Below, piece after piece: positions 7,864 through 15,157 of a stretch of DNA of 64,000 bases. The stretch's first letter is position 1; every line of letters begins with the position of its first letter. The position numbers were made by a program, and so were the translations under genes. The notes beneath the pieces were generated by a model. The model searched no databases, was not told the origin of the DNA, and saw only the letters and a program-made list of their open reading frames with translations. Location of the stretch: contig NZ_CP022685.1 of the NCBI RefSeq assembly GCF_002556545.1, forward strand, positions 2,976,001-3,040,000, read 5' to 3'. The DNA comes from Streptomyces formicae. Lineage in GTDB: Bacteria > Actinomycetota > Actinomycetes > Streptomycetales > Streptomycetaceae.

Positions 7864-8904
7864 ATGGCACTCTTCGGCAGGCACAAGAACGGTCGCGAGG
7901 AAGACGAACCGGCTCTCGGCACGGGACCGGACCCCGAAGTCGAGCAGGCCGCCCCCGACGAGCCCACCGAGCTGCCCGCGCGCTCCTGGTGGGCGGTCAT
8001 GCGCCGTACCGGCAAGGAGTTCCTGGACGACGACCTGCCCGACCGGGCCGCGGCCCTGACCTACTACGGCGTCCTGTCGCTGTTCCCCGCGCTCCTCGTC
8101 CTGGTCTCGATCCTCGGCGTCATCGGGGAGTCGGCGACCCGCTCGGTCCTGGACAACCTCCAGGAACTCGCGCCGGGCGCGGTCCGTGACCTGCTCGGCG
8201 ACGCCGTGCGACAACTGCGGGACAGCGGCGGCACCAGCGGTGTGATGGCGATCGTGGGTCTGGTGCTCGCCGTGTGGTCCGCCTCCGGGTACGTGGCGGC
8301 CTTCATCCGCACCTCCAACGCCGTCTACGACCTCCCGGAGGGGCGCCCGGTGTGGAAGCTGACCCCGCTCCGCATCGCCCTGACGGTGGTCCTGATGGTC
8401 CTGCTCGCGGCCAGCGCGGTGATCGTGGTGTTCACCGGCCCGCTCGCCGAGCGCGCCGGTGACACCATCGGCGTGGGCGACGCGGCGGTCACGGCCTGGT
8501 CCATCGCGAAGTGGCCCGTCCTGCTGGTCCTGGTGATCCTGATGATCGCGCTGCTCTTCTGGCGCGCCCCCAACGTCCACGGCCCCGGCTTCCGCTGGCT
8601 GAGCCCCGGCAGCGCGCTCGCGGTGGTGCTGTGGCTGATCGCGTCGGGCGGCTTCGCGCTCTACGTCGCCAACTTCGGCTCGTACAACAAGACGTACGGC
8701 ACCCTGGCCGGGGTCATCATCTTCCTGATCTGGCTGTGGCTGTCGAATCTGGCCATTCTGCTGGGGCTGGAATTCGACGCGGAGCTGGCCCGCCAGCGCG
8801 CGATCAGCGGCGGCATGCCCGAGGACACGGAGCCCTACGTGGAACCGCGGGACACCCGCAAGTGGCCACGCCGCCGATCCTCCGGGCCGGGCCCGGCCTC
8901 CTGA
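7864..8904 (+). CDS. YihY/BrkB family integral membrane protein
   Basis: 346 aa. After a charged cytosolic N-terminus, the family core begins at WWAVMRRTGKEFLDDDLPDRAAALTYYGVLSLFPALLVLVS, with six predicted membrane helices to about residue 295 and the family motif GSYNKTYGTLAGVIIFLIWLWLSNLAILLG. The C-terminal tail is Arg-rich. Family members (formerly annotated ribonuclease BN) are of uncertain molecular function; some are linked to transport. The ATG at 7864 has no clear ribosome binding site, so a leaderless or weakly translated start is possible. Divergent from the mod operon. Confidence 0.88.
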   Translation: MALFGRHKNGREEDEPALGTGPDPEVEQAAPDEPTELPARSWWAVMRRTGKEFLDDDLPDRAAALTYYGVLSLFPALLVLVSILGVIGESATRSVLDNLQELAPGAVRDLLGDAVRQLRDSGGTSGVMAIVGLVLAVWSASGYVAAFIRTSNAVYDLPEGRPVWKLTPLRIALTVVLMVLLAASAVIVVFTGPLAERAGDTIGVGDAAVTAWSIAKWPVLLVLVILMIALLFWRAPNVHGPGFRWLSPGSALAVVLWLIASGGFALYVANFGSYNKTYGTLAGVIIFLIWLWLSNLAILLGLEFDAELARQRAISGGMPEDTEPYVEPRDTRKWPRRRSSGPGPAS

Positions 8905-8955
8905 GGGGGCGCGGCCGGGCGGGGCACGGGCCGTCGAGGCACGGGCGGTCGCCCC

Positions 8956-10437
8956 TCACGGCCGCCCGCGTCCGTCGGTGACACGCACCGTTCGAAAGGC
9001 CGGGTCGGCGGCGTCGGGCAGGTTCATGCCCGCTTCGACGCCCGAGCGCAGATAGGCGAGAACAGGTTCGGTGAGGCGTTCGCCCGGCAGGACGACGGGA
9101 ATCCCCGGCGGGTAGGGGGTCACCATCTCGGCGGCCACGCGGCCCGCAGCCTCCTCGACGGGCACGTCCTGAGTACCGCCGAAGAACGCGTCCCGGGGAA
9201 GGCGTTCCTGCTCCATCCGCAGCTCGTCGGGGCTCGGCATCTCGACGACGGGCGCCGCGTCCCAGCCGCGCGCCGCATCGGCCAGGTCCCGGAGCGCACG
9301 GAGCAGCGGTCCCGTGGTCTCCCCGCTGTCCGCATGGGTGATCTGGACGTTGACGCGGCGGTGGTCGGCGATGTGGACGTTGATGCCCCGGTGCTCACGC
9401 AGCCAGTCCGCGGCCCGGTAACCGGACAGGCCGGGCGCCGCCAGGTCGACGACGACGGGAAGCGGATCGAGGTCGGCGGCGAGGCCGGGACCGCAGAAGT
9501 CCGCCGCGTCGTTGACGTGCATGCCCTCGATCTCCTCGATGTCCGCGCGCACCTCGGCGGCGAGGTCCAGGGCGTGGGTCAGGAGTTCACGGCCGTGCAG
9601 CGCCATCTGACGCCGCCATCCGTCGAGGCCCGCGTAGATGAGGACCGAGGGACTCGTGGTTCCCCACAGGTCCGCTCGGTTCTTCAGCACGTCCGGCGCG
9701 ATGAGGTCGCCCTGGAGGTGGAACACCGACCCTTGTTCGAGGCCACTGCCCATCTTGTGGATGCTGGTCACGCAGACGTCGGCTCCCGCGTCCATCGCCC
9801 AGGTCGGCAGCTCGGGATGGAACGGCAGGTGCGCGCCCCACGCCTCGTCCACGATCAGCGGGCGCGAACGCCGGTGGCAGACCTCGGCGATGCCCCGCAG
9901 GTCCGCGCAACCGCCGTACGGCGTGGGGCTCGTGACCAGGGCGCCCGTGGCTCCCGGGTGGGCCGCGAAGGCGGCCTCGAAGTCCGCGGCGGACGGCGGG
10001 TGCGCCAGATGACGCTTCGCGTCCCAGCACGGCTCCACCCACACCGGTTCGATGCCGGACAGGATCAGCGCCGACACCACGGACTTGTGCGCGTCACGGC
10101 CGATGAGGAGCCGGCTGCCGGGCCCGGCCACCGACAGCATGGCCGCCTTGACGGACAGGGAGCTTCCGCAGGTGGTGAAGAAGGTGTGCTCGGCGTGCAC
10201 GACGTCCGCCATGAGCTCTTCGGCCCGCCGCACGTACCCGCCGCGCAGCCGCCGGTCGTCCAGGCCGCCGGAGGCCAGCAGGTCTCCGTGGAAGACGGCG
10301 TCGCCGAGGATCCTGCGCACCTCGGGGTCGGCGCCGCGGGCCTGCTTGTGGCCCGGCGGGGTGAAGGCCAGCATGTCGGCCCGGCGGTAGGCGTCGAGCG
10401 CCTCGAGGACGGGGGCCCGCGTGTGATCCAGGGACAT
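8956..10437 (-). CDS. Orn/Lys/Arg decarboxylase family PLP enzyme
   Basis: 493 aa, fold-type I PLP enzyme. N-terminal TPPGHKQARGADPEV matches the family start. HTFFTTCGSSLSVKAAMLSV binds the cofactor phosphate, LIVDEAWGAHLPFHP supplies the PLP-binding Asp, and SIHKMGSGLEQGS contains the Schiff-base lysine (Lys228). The C-terminal part includes the family motif TPYPPGIPVVLPGER. This is the shorter form without the N-terminal response-regulator-like wing domain of enterobacterial enzymes. The likely reaction is decarboxylation of a basic amino acid to a polyamine precursor; the substrate cannot be set from sequence alone. Confidence 0.88.
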   Translation of the reverse strand: MSLDHTRAPVLEALDAYRRADMLAFTPPGHKQARGADPEVRRILGDAVFHGDLLASGGLDDRRLRGGYVRRAEELMADVVHAEHTFFTTCGSSLSVKAAMLSVAGPGSRLLIGRDAHKSVVSALILSGIEPVWVEPCWDAKRHLAHPPSAADFEAAFAAHPGATGALVTSPTPYGGCADLRGIAEVCHRRSRPLIVDEAWGAHLPFHPELPTWAMDAGADVCVTSIHKMGSGLEQGSVFHLQGDLIAPDVLKNRADLWGTTSPSVLIYAGLDGWRRQMALHGRELLTHALDLAAEVRADIEEIEGMHVNDAADFCGPGLAADLDPLPVVVDLAAPGLSGYRAADWLREHRGINVHIADHRRVNVQITHADSGETTGPLLRALRDLADAARGWDAAPVVEMPSPDELRMEQERLPRDAFFGGTQDVPVEEAAGRVAAEMVTPYPPGIPVVLPGERLTEPVLAYLRSGVEAGMNLPDAADPAFRTVRVTDGRGRP

Positions 10438-10817
10438 GGTCAGACGCGTTCCCCGTCGAGCCGTGTTCTCACGGACCCGCGGTGGGCGTCACCGTTTCGA
10501 GGTGGCGACGGCTGCCGGTCGGGCCGCCCGTGGCGCGGCCCTCGGAGAGGCGTGCACGACGGGCCGCATGAAGTGTGGTGCGGTGGGCACTCCGATGCAC
10601 CGAAGGGCCGACCCAGATGCTGGTGGACGACGGAATCCGGGGTGAGCCCGGTGGCCCCGGGGCCGGTACGGACCCCGCTCACCCCGCCGGAACGGCCCCT
10701 GCCCACGTCCACCGGGCCCCGGCCCGGACCGGCTCCCCCACCCCCGAGAACCCCGACACGACCGGTGGCACCCCGCTGCCCTGAGCCGCAAGGCACCCGA
10801 CCGCGGAGGACCGCGCC
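10438..10817. other. Divergent intergenic region, no gene seen
   Basis: 380 bp between the decarboxylase and the FUSC gene. It is GC-rich and carries no open frame with a credible start, domain or ribosome binding site other than the GGAGG just before 10818. It presumably contains both promoters; I see no clear operator. Confidence 0.5.
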
Positions 10818-11969
10818 ATGCCACACACGCCATGGAACCTGCTCACGGCGGAAGCCGGGGCCGTGGCCCGCTCCGCCCGCCGGGCCGTGACGTCGGCGGG
10901 CCCGGAACGGGGCACGGCCGTCCAGGCGTTGAAGGCGGCCGCCGCCGCGCTCATCGCCTGGGCCGTGGCGGGCTGGTGGTGGGGCGCGCCCCTGGCGATC
11001 CTCGCGCCGTGGACCGCGGTGGTCCTGGTGCATCACACGGTGTACCGCTCGCTCCGCTCGGCGGGACAGCAGTTCGTGGTCGTCGCGACGGGCACCCTCG
11101 TCGCCGCCGCCGCGGCGGCCCTCACCCGCGACGCGATGGCCGCGCTGGCCCTGGCGATGCCGGTCACGGTGCTGATCGGCACCTACGGCCGGTTCGGCGA
11201 CCAGGGCTGGTACGCGCCCACGGCCGCCCTGTTCGTCCTGACGTACGGCTCGTACGCACCGGTGGAGATCCTGCACCGGCTCCTGGAGACCCTGCTCGGT
11301 GCCGTCATCGGTGTCCTGGTGAACGCGCTCGTGCTGCCCCCCGTCCACACCGGCGGCGCCTGGCGGCTGCGCACCCGGGTACCGGCGGACTGCGCCGGGC
11401 TGCTGCGCGAGGTCGCGGACGGCATCGAGCACGGGTACGACGCGGCGGACGCGGAGGACTGGCACGGGCGGGCGCTCGGCCTCGGCGCCACCGTGGCCGA
11501 GCTGCGCTCCGCGCGACGCCACGCCGACGAGAGCCGCCGTCTCAACCCGGGCCGCCGCATGCGCCGTTCGCCGCCCGGCCCTCCGCCGGTCGACGTTCCC
11601 TGGGACCGCGTGGCGGACCAGCTGGCGGCGGCCCTGCGCTCGCTGGCCGAGACCGCCCACGAGAACCCGCGCTTCGCCGCGCCCACCGAGCAGGCCCTCG
11701 GCGCGCTGGCCACGCTGCTGCGGTCGGCCGCGGACGTGTGCGCGGTGGACGCGGACAGGTCCGCGGGCGGGCGCGGGGACGAGGACCGGGCCGATCGCGC
11801 GCTCGATGCGGCACGGGACGCGGGCACCCGCCTCGCGTCCCTCCTCACCGACCCCGAGCACGGCACCACCGCTTCGCTCGGTGAGCTGATCGCGGCGACG
11901 ACCCGTCTCCTCGACGATCTGGAGGCGGCGACGGACCACTCCGGCCGGACCCGCGCGAGCGATGCGTGA
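10818..11969 (+). CDS. FUSC/aromatic-acid-exporter-like membrane protein
   Basis: 383 aa. ATG at 10818 with GGAGG upstream. Residues about 35-190 form four to six short hydrophobic helices with the FUSC-type motif LAILAPWTAVVLVHHTVYRSLRSAGQQ and GTYGRFGDQGWYAPTAALFVLTYG, ending LLGAVIGVLVNALVLPP. The C-terminal half is soluble and helical with several Arg/Glu-rich stretches, as in the cytosolic part of FUSC/YccS/ALMT-like proteins. A role in efflux is likely but the substrate is unknown. Its stop is 28 bp upstream of the next gene, so the two probably form an operon. Confidence 0.75.
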   Translation: MPHTPWNLLTAEAGAVARSARRAVTSAGPERGTAVQALKAAAAALIAWAVAGWWWGAPLAILAPWTAVVLVHHTVYRSLRSAGQQFVVVATGTLVAAAAAALTRDAMAALALAMPVTVLIGTYGRFGDQGWYAPTAALFVLTYGSYAPVEILHRLLETLLGAVIGVLVNALVLPPVHTGGAWRLRTRVPADCAGLLREVADGIEHGYDAADAEDWHGRALGLGATVAELRSARRHADESRRLNPGRRMRRSPPGPPPVDVPWDRVADQLAAALRSLAETAHENPRFAAPTEQALGALATLLRSAADVCAVDADRSAGGRGDEDRADRALDAARDAGTRLASLLTDPEHGTTASLGELIAATTRLLDDLEAATDHSGRTRASDA

Positions 11970-11997
11970 GGCTCGTCCGCCGGGGGACTCGCGGGCC

Positions 11998-13524
11998 ATG
12001 ACCAAGAAACCTCCCGTTCCCGGTTCGTACTGGATCGAATCCGCGCCCGGTGGTCCGGGTGCACCGCTGGACCGCGACGTGACCGTGGACGTCGCGGTGA
12101 TCGGCGCGGGCGTCGCCGGACTGAGCACCGCGTGGGAACTGGCCCGCGCCGGGCGCCGCGTGGCCGTCCTGGAGGCGGGCAGGATCGCCGCGGGTGTCAG
12201 CGGACACACGACCGGGAAGCTGACCGCACTGCACACGCTGGTGTACGACCGGCTGCGGCGCACCCGCGGCGCGGAGGCCTCCCGCCTGTACGCGCGGTCC
12301 CAGACGGAGGCGATCGAGCACGCCGCCGCCGTGGTCGACCTGCTGGACGTCGACTGCGCGTGGGAGCGGCGCGACGCCTACACCTACGCCCGCTCCGCCG
12401 ACCGCGTCGCCGAGCTGCGCGCCGAGGCGGCCGCCGCCCGGGAAGCGGGCCTGCCCGCCTCGTTCGTGACGGAGACCGGTCTGCCGTTCCCGGTCGCGGG
12501 CGCGGTGCGCGTCCAGGACCAGGCCCAGTTCCATCCGCGCAGGTACCTCCTCGCCCTGGCCGACGACCTGCGCGCCCACGGCGCACAGATCTACGAGCAG
12601 AGTCCCGTGGTCGGCCTGAAGGAGGGGCATCCGTGCCGGGTGACGACCGAGTCGGGCGCGCGGGTCACCGCCCGCGACGTCGTCGTCGCCACGCACTACC
12701 CCGTCTTCGACCGGGCACTGCTGTTCGCCCGGCTCGCCCCGCGCAGGGAGCTCGTCGTCACCGCGCCGATCCCCGCCGACCGCGACCCGCAGGGCATGTA
12801 CATCACCCCGGAGCACGACACCCGTTCCGTACGCACGGTCCCCCGCGAGGACGGCGGGCGCCTGCTGATCGTCACGGGCGAGAAGTTCACCCCGGGCACC
12901 GGTGACACGACCGAGCGCTTCGCCCGTCTGGAGGCATGGACCGCCGCACACTTCCCCGGCGCGCGACGGTGTCACCGCTGGGCCACGCAGGACGTCTTCC
13001 CCAGCGACGGCACGCCGCTCGTGGGGCTGCTGCACCCCGCCGCCCGGCACGCCTACGTCGCGACGGGCTTCGGCGGCTGGGGCCTCAGCGGCGGCATCAT
13101 GGCGGGTTCGCTCCTGACCGCTCTGATCACGGGGCGCGAGCAGCCGCCGTGGAAGGACCTGTACGAACCTCGCCGAGTGGGCCCGGTCCTTCGAGACGCG
13201 CCCCGACTGCTGCGCCAACAGGCCGACGTCGCCCGCCACTTCGTCGGCGACAGGCTGCGCTCCCCCGGCGTGGACTCGGTCGAGGAGCTGCCGCCCGACA
13301 GTGGCGCCGTCGTACGGCTCGACGGCCGCCGCCGCGCCGTCTACCGCGACCCGGACGGGGCGCTGCACGCCGTGTCCGCACGGTGCACGCACCTGGGCTG
13401 CCTCGTAGCGTTCAACGCGGCGGAACGCTCCTGGGACTGCCCGTGCCACGGCTCGCGCTTCACCCCCGAAGGCCGGGTGATCCAGGGCCCGGCCACCCGA
13501 CCGCTGGAACAACGCGACATCTGA
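11998..13524 (+). CDS. FAD-dependent oxidoreductase with C-terminal Rieske [2Fe-2S] domain
   Basis: 508 aa. Start taken at ATG 11998, which follows a G-rich site; an in-frame ATG 36 bp upstream is possible. The N-terminus has the dinucleotide-binding motif VIGAGVAGLSTAWELARAG and a DAO-type body (DVFPSDGTPLVGLL, YVATGFGGWGLSGG). The last 80 residues are a Rieske domain with both ligand pairs: CTHLGCLVAFN and CPCHGSRF. This architecture is well known in actinobacteria and bacilli, but the substrate is not established; an electron-transfer or amine-oxidising role is inferred. It is downstream of the FUSC gene and followed by a small charged protein. Confidence 0.9.
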   Translation: MTKKPPVPGSYWIESAPGGPGAPLDRDVTVDVAVIGAGVAGLSTAWELARAGRRVAVLEAGRIAAGVSGHTTGKLTALHTLVYDRLRRTRGAEASRLYARSQTEAIEHAAAVVDLLDVDCAWERRDAYTYARSADRVAELRAEAAAAREAGLPASFVTETGLPFPVAGAVRVQDQAQFHPRRYLLALADDLRAHGAQIYEQSPVVGLKEGHPCRVTTESGARVTARDVVVATHYPVFDRALLFARLAPRRELVVTAPIPADRDPQGMYITPEHDTRSVRTVPREDGGRLLIVTGEKFTPGTGDTTERFARLEAWTAAHFPGARRCHRWATQDVFPSDGTPLVGLLHPAARHAYVATGFGGWGLSGGIMAGSLLTALITGREQPPWKDLYEPRRVGPVLRDAPRLLRQQADVARHFVGDRLRSPGVDSVEELPPDSGAVVRLDGRRRAVYRDPDGALHAVSARCTHLGCLVAFNAAERSWDCPCHGSRFTPEGRVIQGPATRPLEQRDI

Positions 13525-13550
13525 CCCGTCAACGCGACATCCGACCCGTC
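13511..13550 (+). repeat. 20-bp tandem duplication spanning a stop codon
   Basis: Two 20-bp units at 13511-13530 and 13531-13550 differ at one base. The first contains the last codons and the stop of the Rieske oxidoreductase; the second lies in the spacer before the next gene. In the second copy the T of the stop codon is C, so it does not repeat the stop. Confidence 0.9.
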
Positions 13551-13560
13551 GAGGAGTGCC

Positions 13561-13758
13561 ATGTCCCACAACGAGCGACACGACGAGCGGCACGACGAAG
13601 ACCGCCCGGCCGAGACCGCCGCGGAGAGCGTGCTGGACGAGTTCGAGGAGGCCGAGGTGGACCCGCGCCACAGGAAGGAGAAGGACCGGCGCCGCGGCGA
13701 GAGCGGCGACGCGCTCACACCCAACCAGGAAGCGCAGGAACAGGCCAACGGCGACTGA
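13561..13758 (+). CDS. Small charged protein, 65 aa
   Basis: ATG 13561 with GAGGAG upstream. The protein is almost entirely hydrophilic: a His/Asp/Glu/Arg-rich start (SHNERHDERHDEDRP), a short acidic helix (ESVLDEFEEAEVD), then a basic segment and a Gln/Glu-rich tail ending ANGD. It has no hydrophobic segment and is probably intrinsically disordered. I do not recognise a family. The good start and codon bias, and position 36 bp behind the oxidoreductase, support a real gene. Confidence 0.65.
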   Translation: MSHNERHDERHDEDRPAETAAESVLDEFEEAEVDPRHRKEKDRRRGESGDALTPNQEAQEQANGD

Positions 13759-13853
13759 CGGACAGCGCCCACCGGCGGCCGGGCCGGGATCCGAACATGA
13801 CTTCCCGGCTTCATCCCCCCGGGGGAACCGAGCGGCCCGCACACCGAAACGAA

Positions 13854-13883
13854 TGACCTACAGCGTGTCGTTTCTGCAGGTCA
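13854..13883 (-). terminator. Possible terminator of tRNA-Met
   Basis: TGACCTACAG (13854-13863) pairs with CTGCAGGTCA (13874-13883) at nine of ten positions around a 10-base loop. It lies 18-47 bp beyond the 3' end of tRNA-Met on the transcribed strand. No strong T-run follows, so the call is tentative. Confidence 0.4.
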
Positions 13884-13900
13884 GATCGTTTCTGCTTGAG

Positions 13901-13974
13901 TGGGGCGGGTGGGACTCGAACCCACGGCCGACGGATTATGAGTCCGCTGCTCTAACCGGCTGAGCTACCGCCCC
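13901..13974 (-). tRNA. tRNA-Met (CAT)
   Basis: The minus strand folds as a complete cloverleaf: acceptor GGGGCGG/CCGCCCC with discriminator A, D arm GCTC...GAGC, anticodon stem GCGGA/TCCGT around loop CTCATAA, variable loop CGGCC, and T arm GTGGG-TTCGAGT-CCCAC. The anticodon is CAT. The perfectly paired acceptor 1-72 pair rules out initiator tRNA, leaving elongator Met or lysidine-modified Ile2; elongator Met fits better by overall sequence. CCA is not encoded. Confidence 0.9.
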
Positions 13975-14110
13975 TAACGGCGCGTCGCGCACATTTGTGC
14001 GCGCCGTCTGCCGCAGCATAGCCGCTCATACGATCTCCTGCTTCGGATGGTCGGCATCGCTCGACCATGAGGACCGCAGTGCTGCCCGCATGGTTCCATC
14101 AGGCACGAAA

Positions 14111-14142
14111 AAGGGCCCCTGAGGGTCATCTCAGGGGCCCTT
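14111..14142 (-). terminator. Rho-independent terminator of the tRNA-Asn pair
   Basis: A perfect 13-bp stem (14111-14123 with 14130-14142) closes a 6-base loop. Read on the minus strand it ends in a run of five T, 9-10 bp beyond the 3' end of the proximal tRNA-Asn. Strong intrinsic terminator for the minus-strand tRNA transcript. Confidence 0.9.
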
Positions 14143-14150
14143 CGTCACAG

Positions 14151-14223
14151 CTCTCCCGACTGGACTCGAACCAGTAACCTGCCGGTTAACAGCCGGCTGC
14201 TCTGCCAATTGAGCTACAGGAGA
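14151..14223 (-). tRNA. tRNA-Asn (GTT), copy 1
   Basis: The cloverleaf on the minus strand is complete: acceptor TCTCCTG/CGGGAGA with discriminator G, D arm GCTC-AATTGGCA-GAGC, anticodon stem GCCGG/CCGGC with loop CTGTTAA (anticodon GTT), and T arm ACTGG-TTCGAGT-CCAGT. It lies 5 bp downstream of an almost identical copy and just upstream of the terminator. Confidence 0.95.
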
Positions 14224-14228
14224 CCGAG

Positions 14229-14301
14229 CTCCCCCGACTGGACTCGAACCAGTAACCTGCCGGTTAACAGCCGGCTGCTCTGCCAATTGAGCTACAGGGG
14301 A
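14229..14301 (-). tRNA. tRNA-Asn (GTT), copy 2
   Basis: Same fold and anticodon as the neighbouring copy; period 78 bp. The acceptor here is TCCCCTG/CGGGGGA, so the third acceptor pair is C-G instead of T-A: both strands of the stem have changed together and pairing is kept. The promoter is expected above 14301 in the less GC-rich sequence around 14340-14390. Confidence 0.95.
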
Positions 14302-14515
14302 TCGTCTCGTTCGCATCGAACGCACCTACCTGGGAACTCTCCAGGCGGCGGGCGCTCGCTGCGACACATACATTAGCGCAAGCAGGGGGGTGCTCCGCCA
14401 ATCGGTATCCCCCGGCCGATCGCCAGCCGATCGGCGAGCGGTCGCCGAGCGATCACCAGCCGATCAACAACGAGTGACAGACGAGCGACGCCGACGCAAG
14501 GAAAGGGTGGCAGTC

Positions 14516-14818
14516 ATGCGCTACCGGCTCACATTCGTCGCGGGACTGGCTCTCGGGTACGTACTCGGGACCCGGGCCGGACGCGAGCGCTACGAGCAGC
14601 TGAAGAAGTCGGCCAGGGGGATCTCCCAGAACCCGGCCGTGCGCAACACCGTCGAGTCCGCGACGCAGCAGGGCCGCGAGGTGGCGGGCAAGGCCTTCCA
14701 CTCGGTGTCCGACAAGGTCGGGGAGAAGATGCCCGACTCGGTGGCCGACCGGGTGCGGTCGCTGCGCCAGCGCGGGCAGGGCGACGCCGAGGACGACTGG
14801 GGCACCAGCAACACCTAG
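14516..14818 (+). CDS. YtxH-like small membrane-associated protein
   Basis: 100 aa. ATG 14516 follows GGAAAGGG at good spacing. The N-terminus MRYRLTFVAGLALGYVLGTRAGRERYE is a single hydrophobic helix with a glycine/small-residue pattern ended by basic residues, as in YtxH-type proteins. The rest is an amphipathic helical tail (ESATQQGREVAGKAFHSVSDKVGEKM). The function is not known in Streptomyces; the family is linked to general stress in firmicutes. The stop codon TAG at 14816-14818 overlaps the edge of the inserted repeat element, so the original C-terminus may have been different. Confidence 0.75.
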   Translation: MRYRLTFVAGLALGYVLGTRAGRERYEQLKKSARGISQNPAVRNTVESATQQGREVAGKAFHSVSDKVGEKMPDSVADRVRSLRQRGQGDAEDDWGTSNT

Positions 14819-15079
14819 GGCCTGTCCGGCGGATCAGGGCGCGCTCGGGTGGCGTCCACCGTCCGGTGCAGGCGAGCGGGGTCTGGTGCGTGCAGCTGCA
14901 AGGCGGAGGAGGGCGGCAACGCAGTGGGGCCTCCCCTGCTCGAGCGGAGCCGAGAGCTTGGGGAAGTTGGCAACCGACGACAACGCCGGAGGGGGTACCT
15001 CCCTGCTCGAGCGGAGCCGAGAGCTTGGGGGAGTGCGTGCCAGACCCCGCGACAGCGCCATGATCCGCCGGACAGGCCC
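14818..15079. mobile_element. MITE-like element, 262 bp, with 25-bp terminal inverted repeats
   Basis: The ends GGGCCTGTCCGGCGGATCA and its exact reverse complement lie at 14818-14836 and 15061-15079; pairing continues inward to about 25 bp with one mismatch. TA flanks both ends (14816-14817 and 15080-15081), as expected for a TA target duplication. No transposase is encoded. Inside are two copies of a motif GCTCGAGCGGAGCCGAGAGC. The termini resemble those of IS5-family (IS427-type) elements common in Streptomyces, by memory. It is most likely a non-autonomous derivative mobilised in trans. Confidence 0.82.
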
Positions 15080-15157
15080 TAGTCGGCACCACCCGGAGGG
15101 GACCCGAGGGGGAACAGGGGTACGGGATACGTCTCGCGGTGCGGCAGAATTCCTGGC

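Noticed and set aside
10575..10784. Short open frames in the gap before the FUSC gene
   Set aside because: No domain, start signal or conserved feature; compositionally like other GC-rich spacer.
11962..11997. Upstream ATG 11962 for the Rieske oxidoreductase
   Set aside because: It lies inside the end of the FUSC gene without a ribosome binding site; ATG 11998 has a G-rich site and a natural N-terminus.
14131..14325. Open frame on the minus strand encoding a duplicated peptide with SPVAQLAEQPAVNRQ
   Set aside because: It is a translation of the two tRNA-Asn genes and the spacer; the tRNA folds are complete and explain the repeat.
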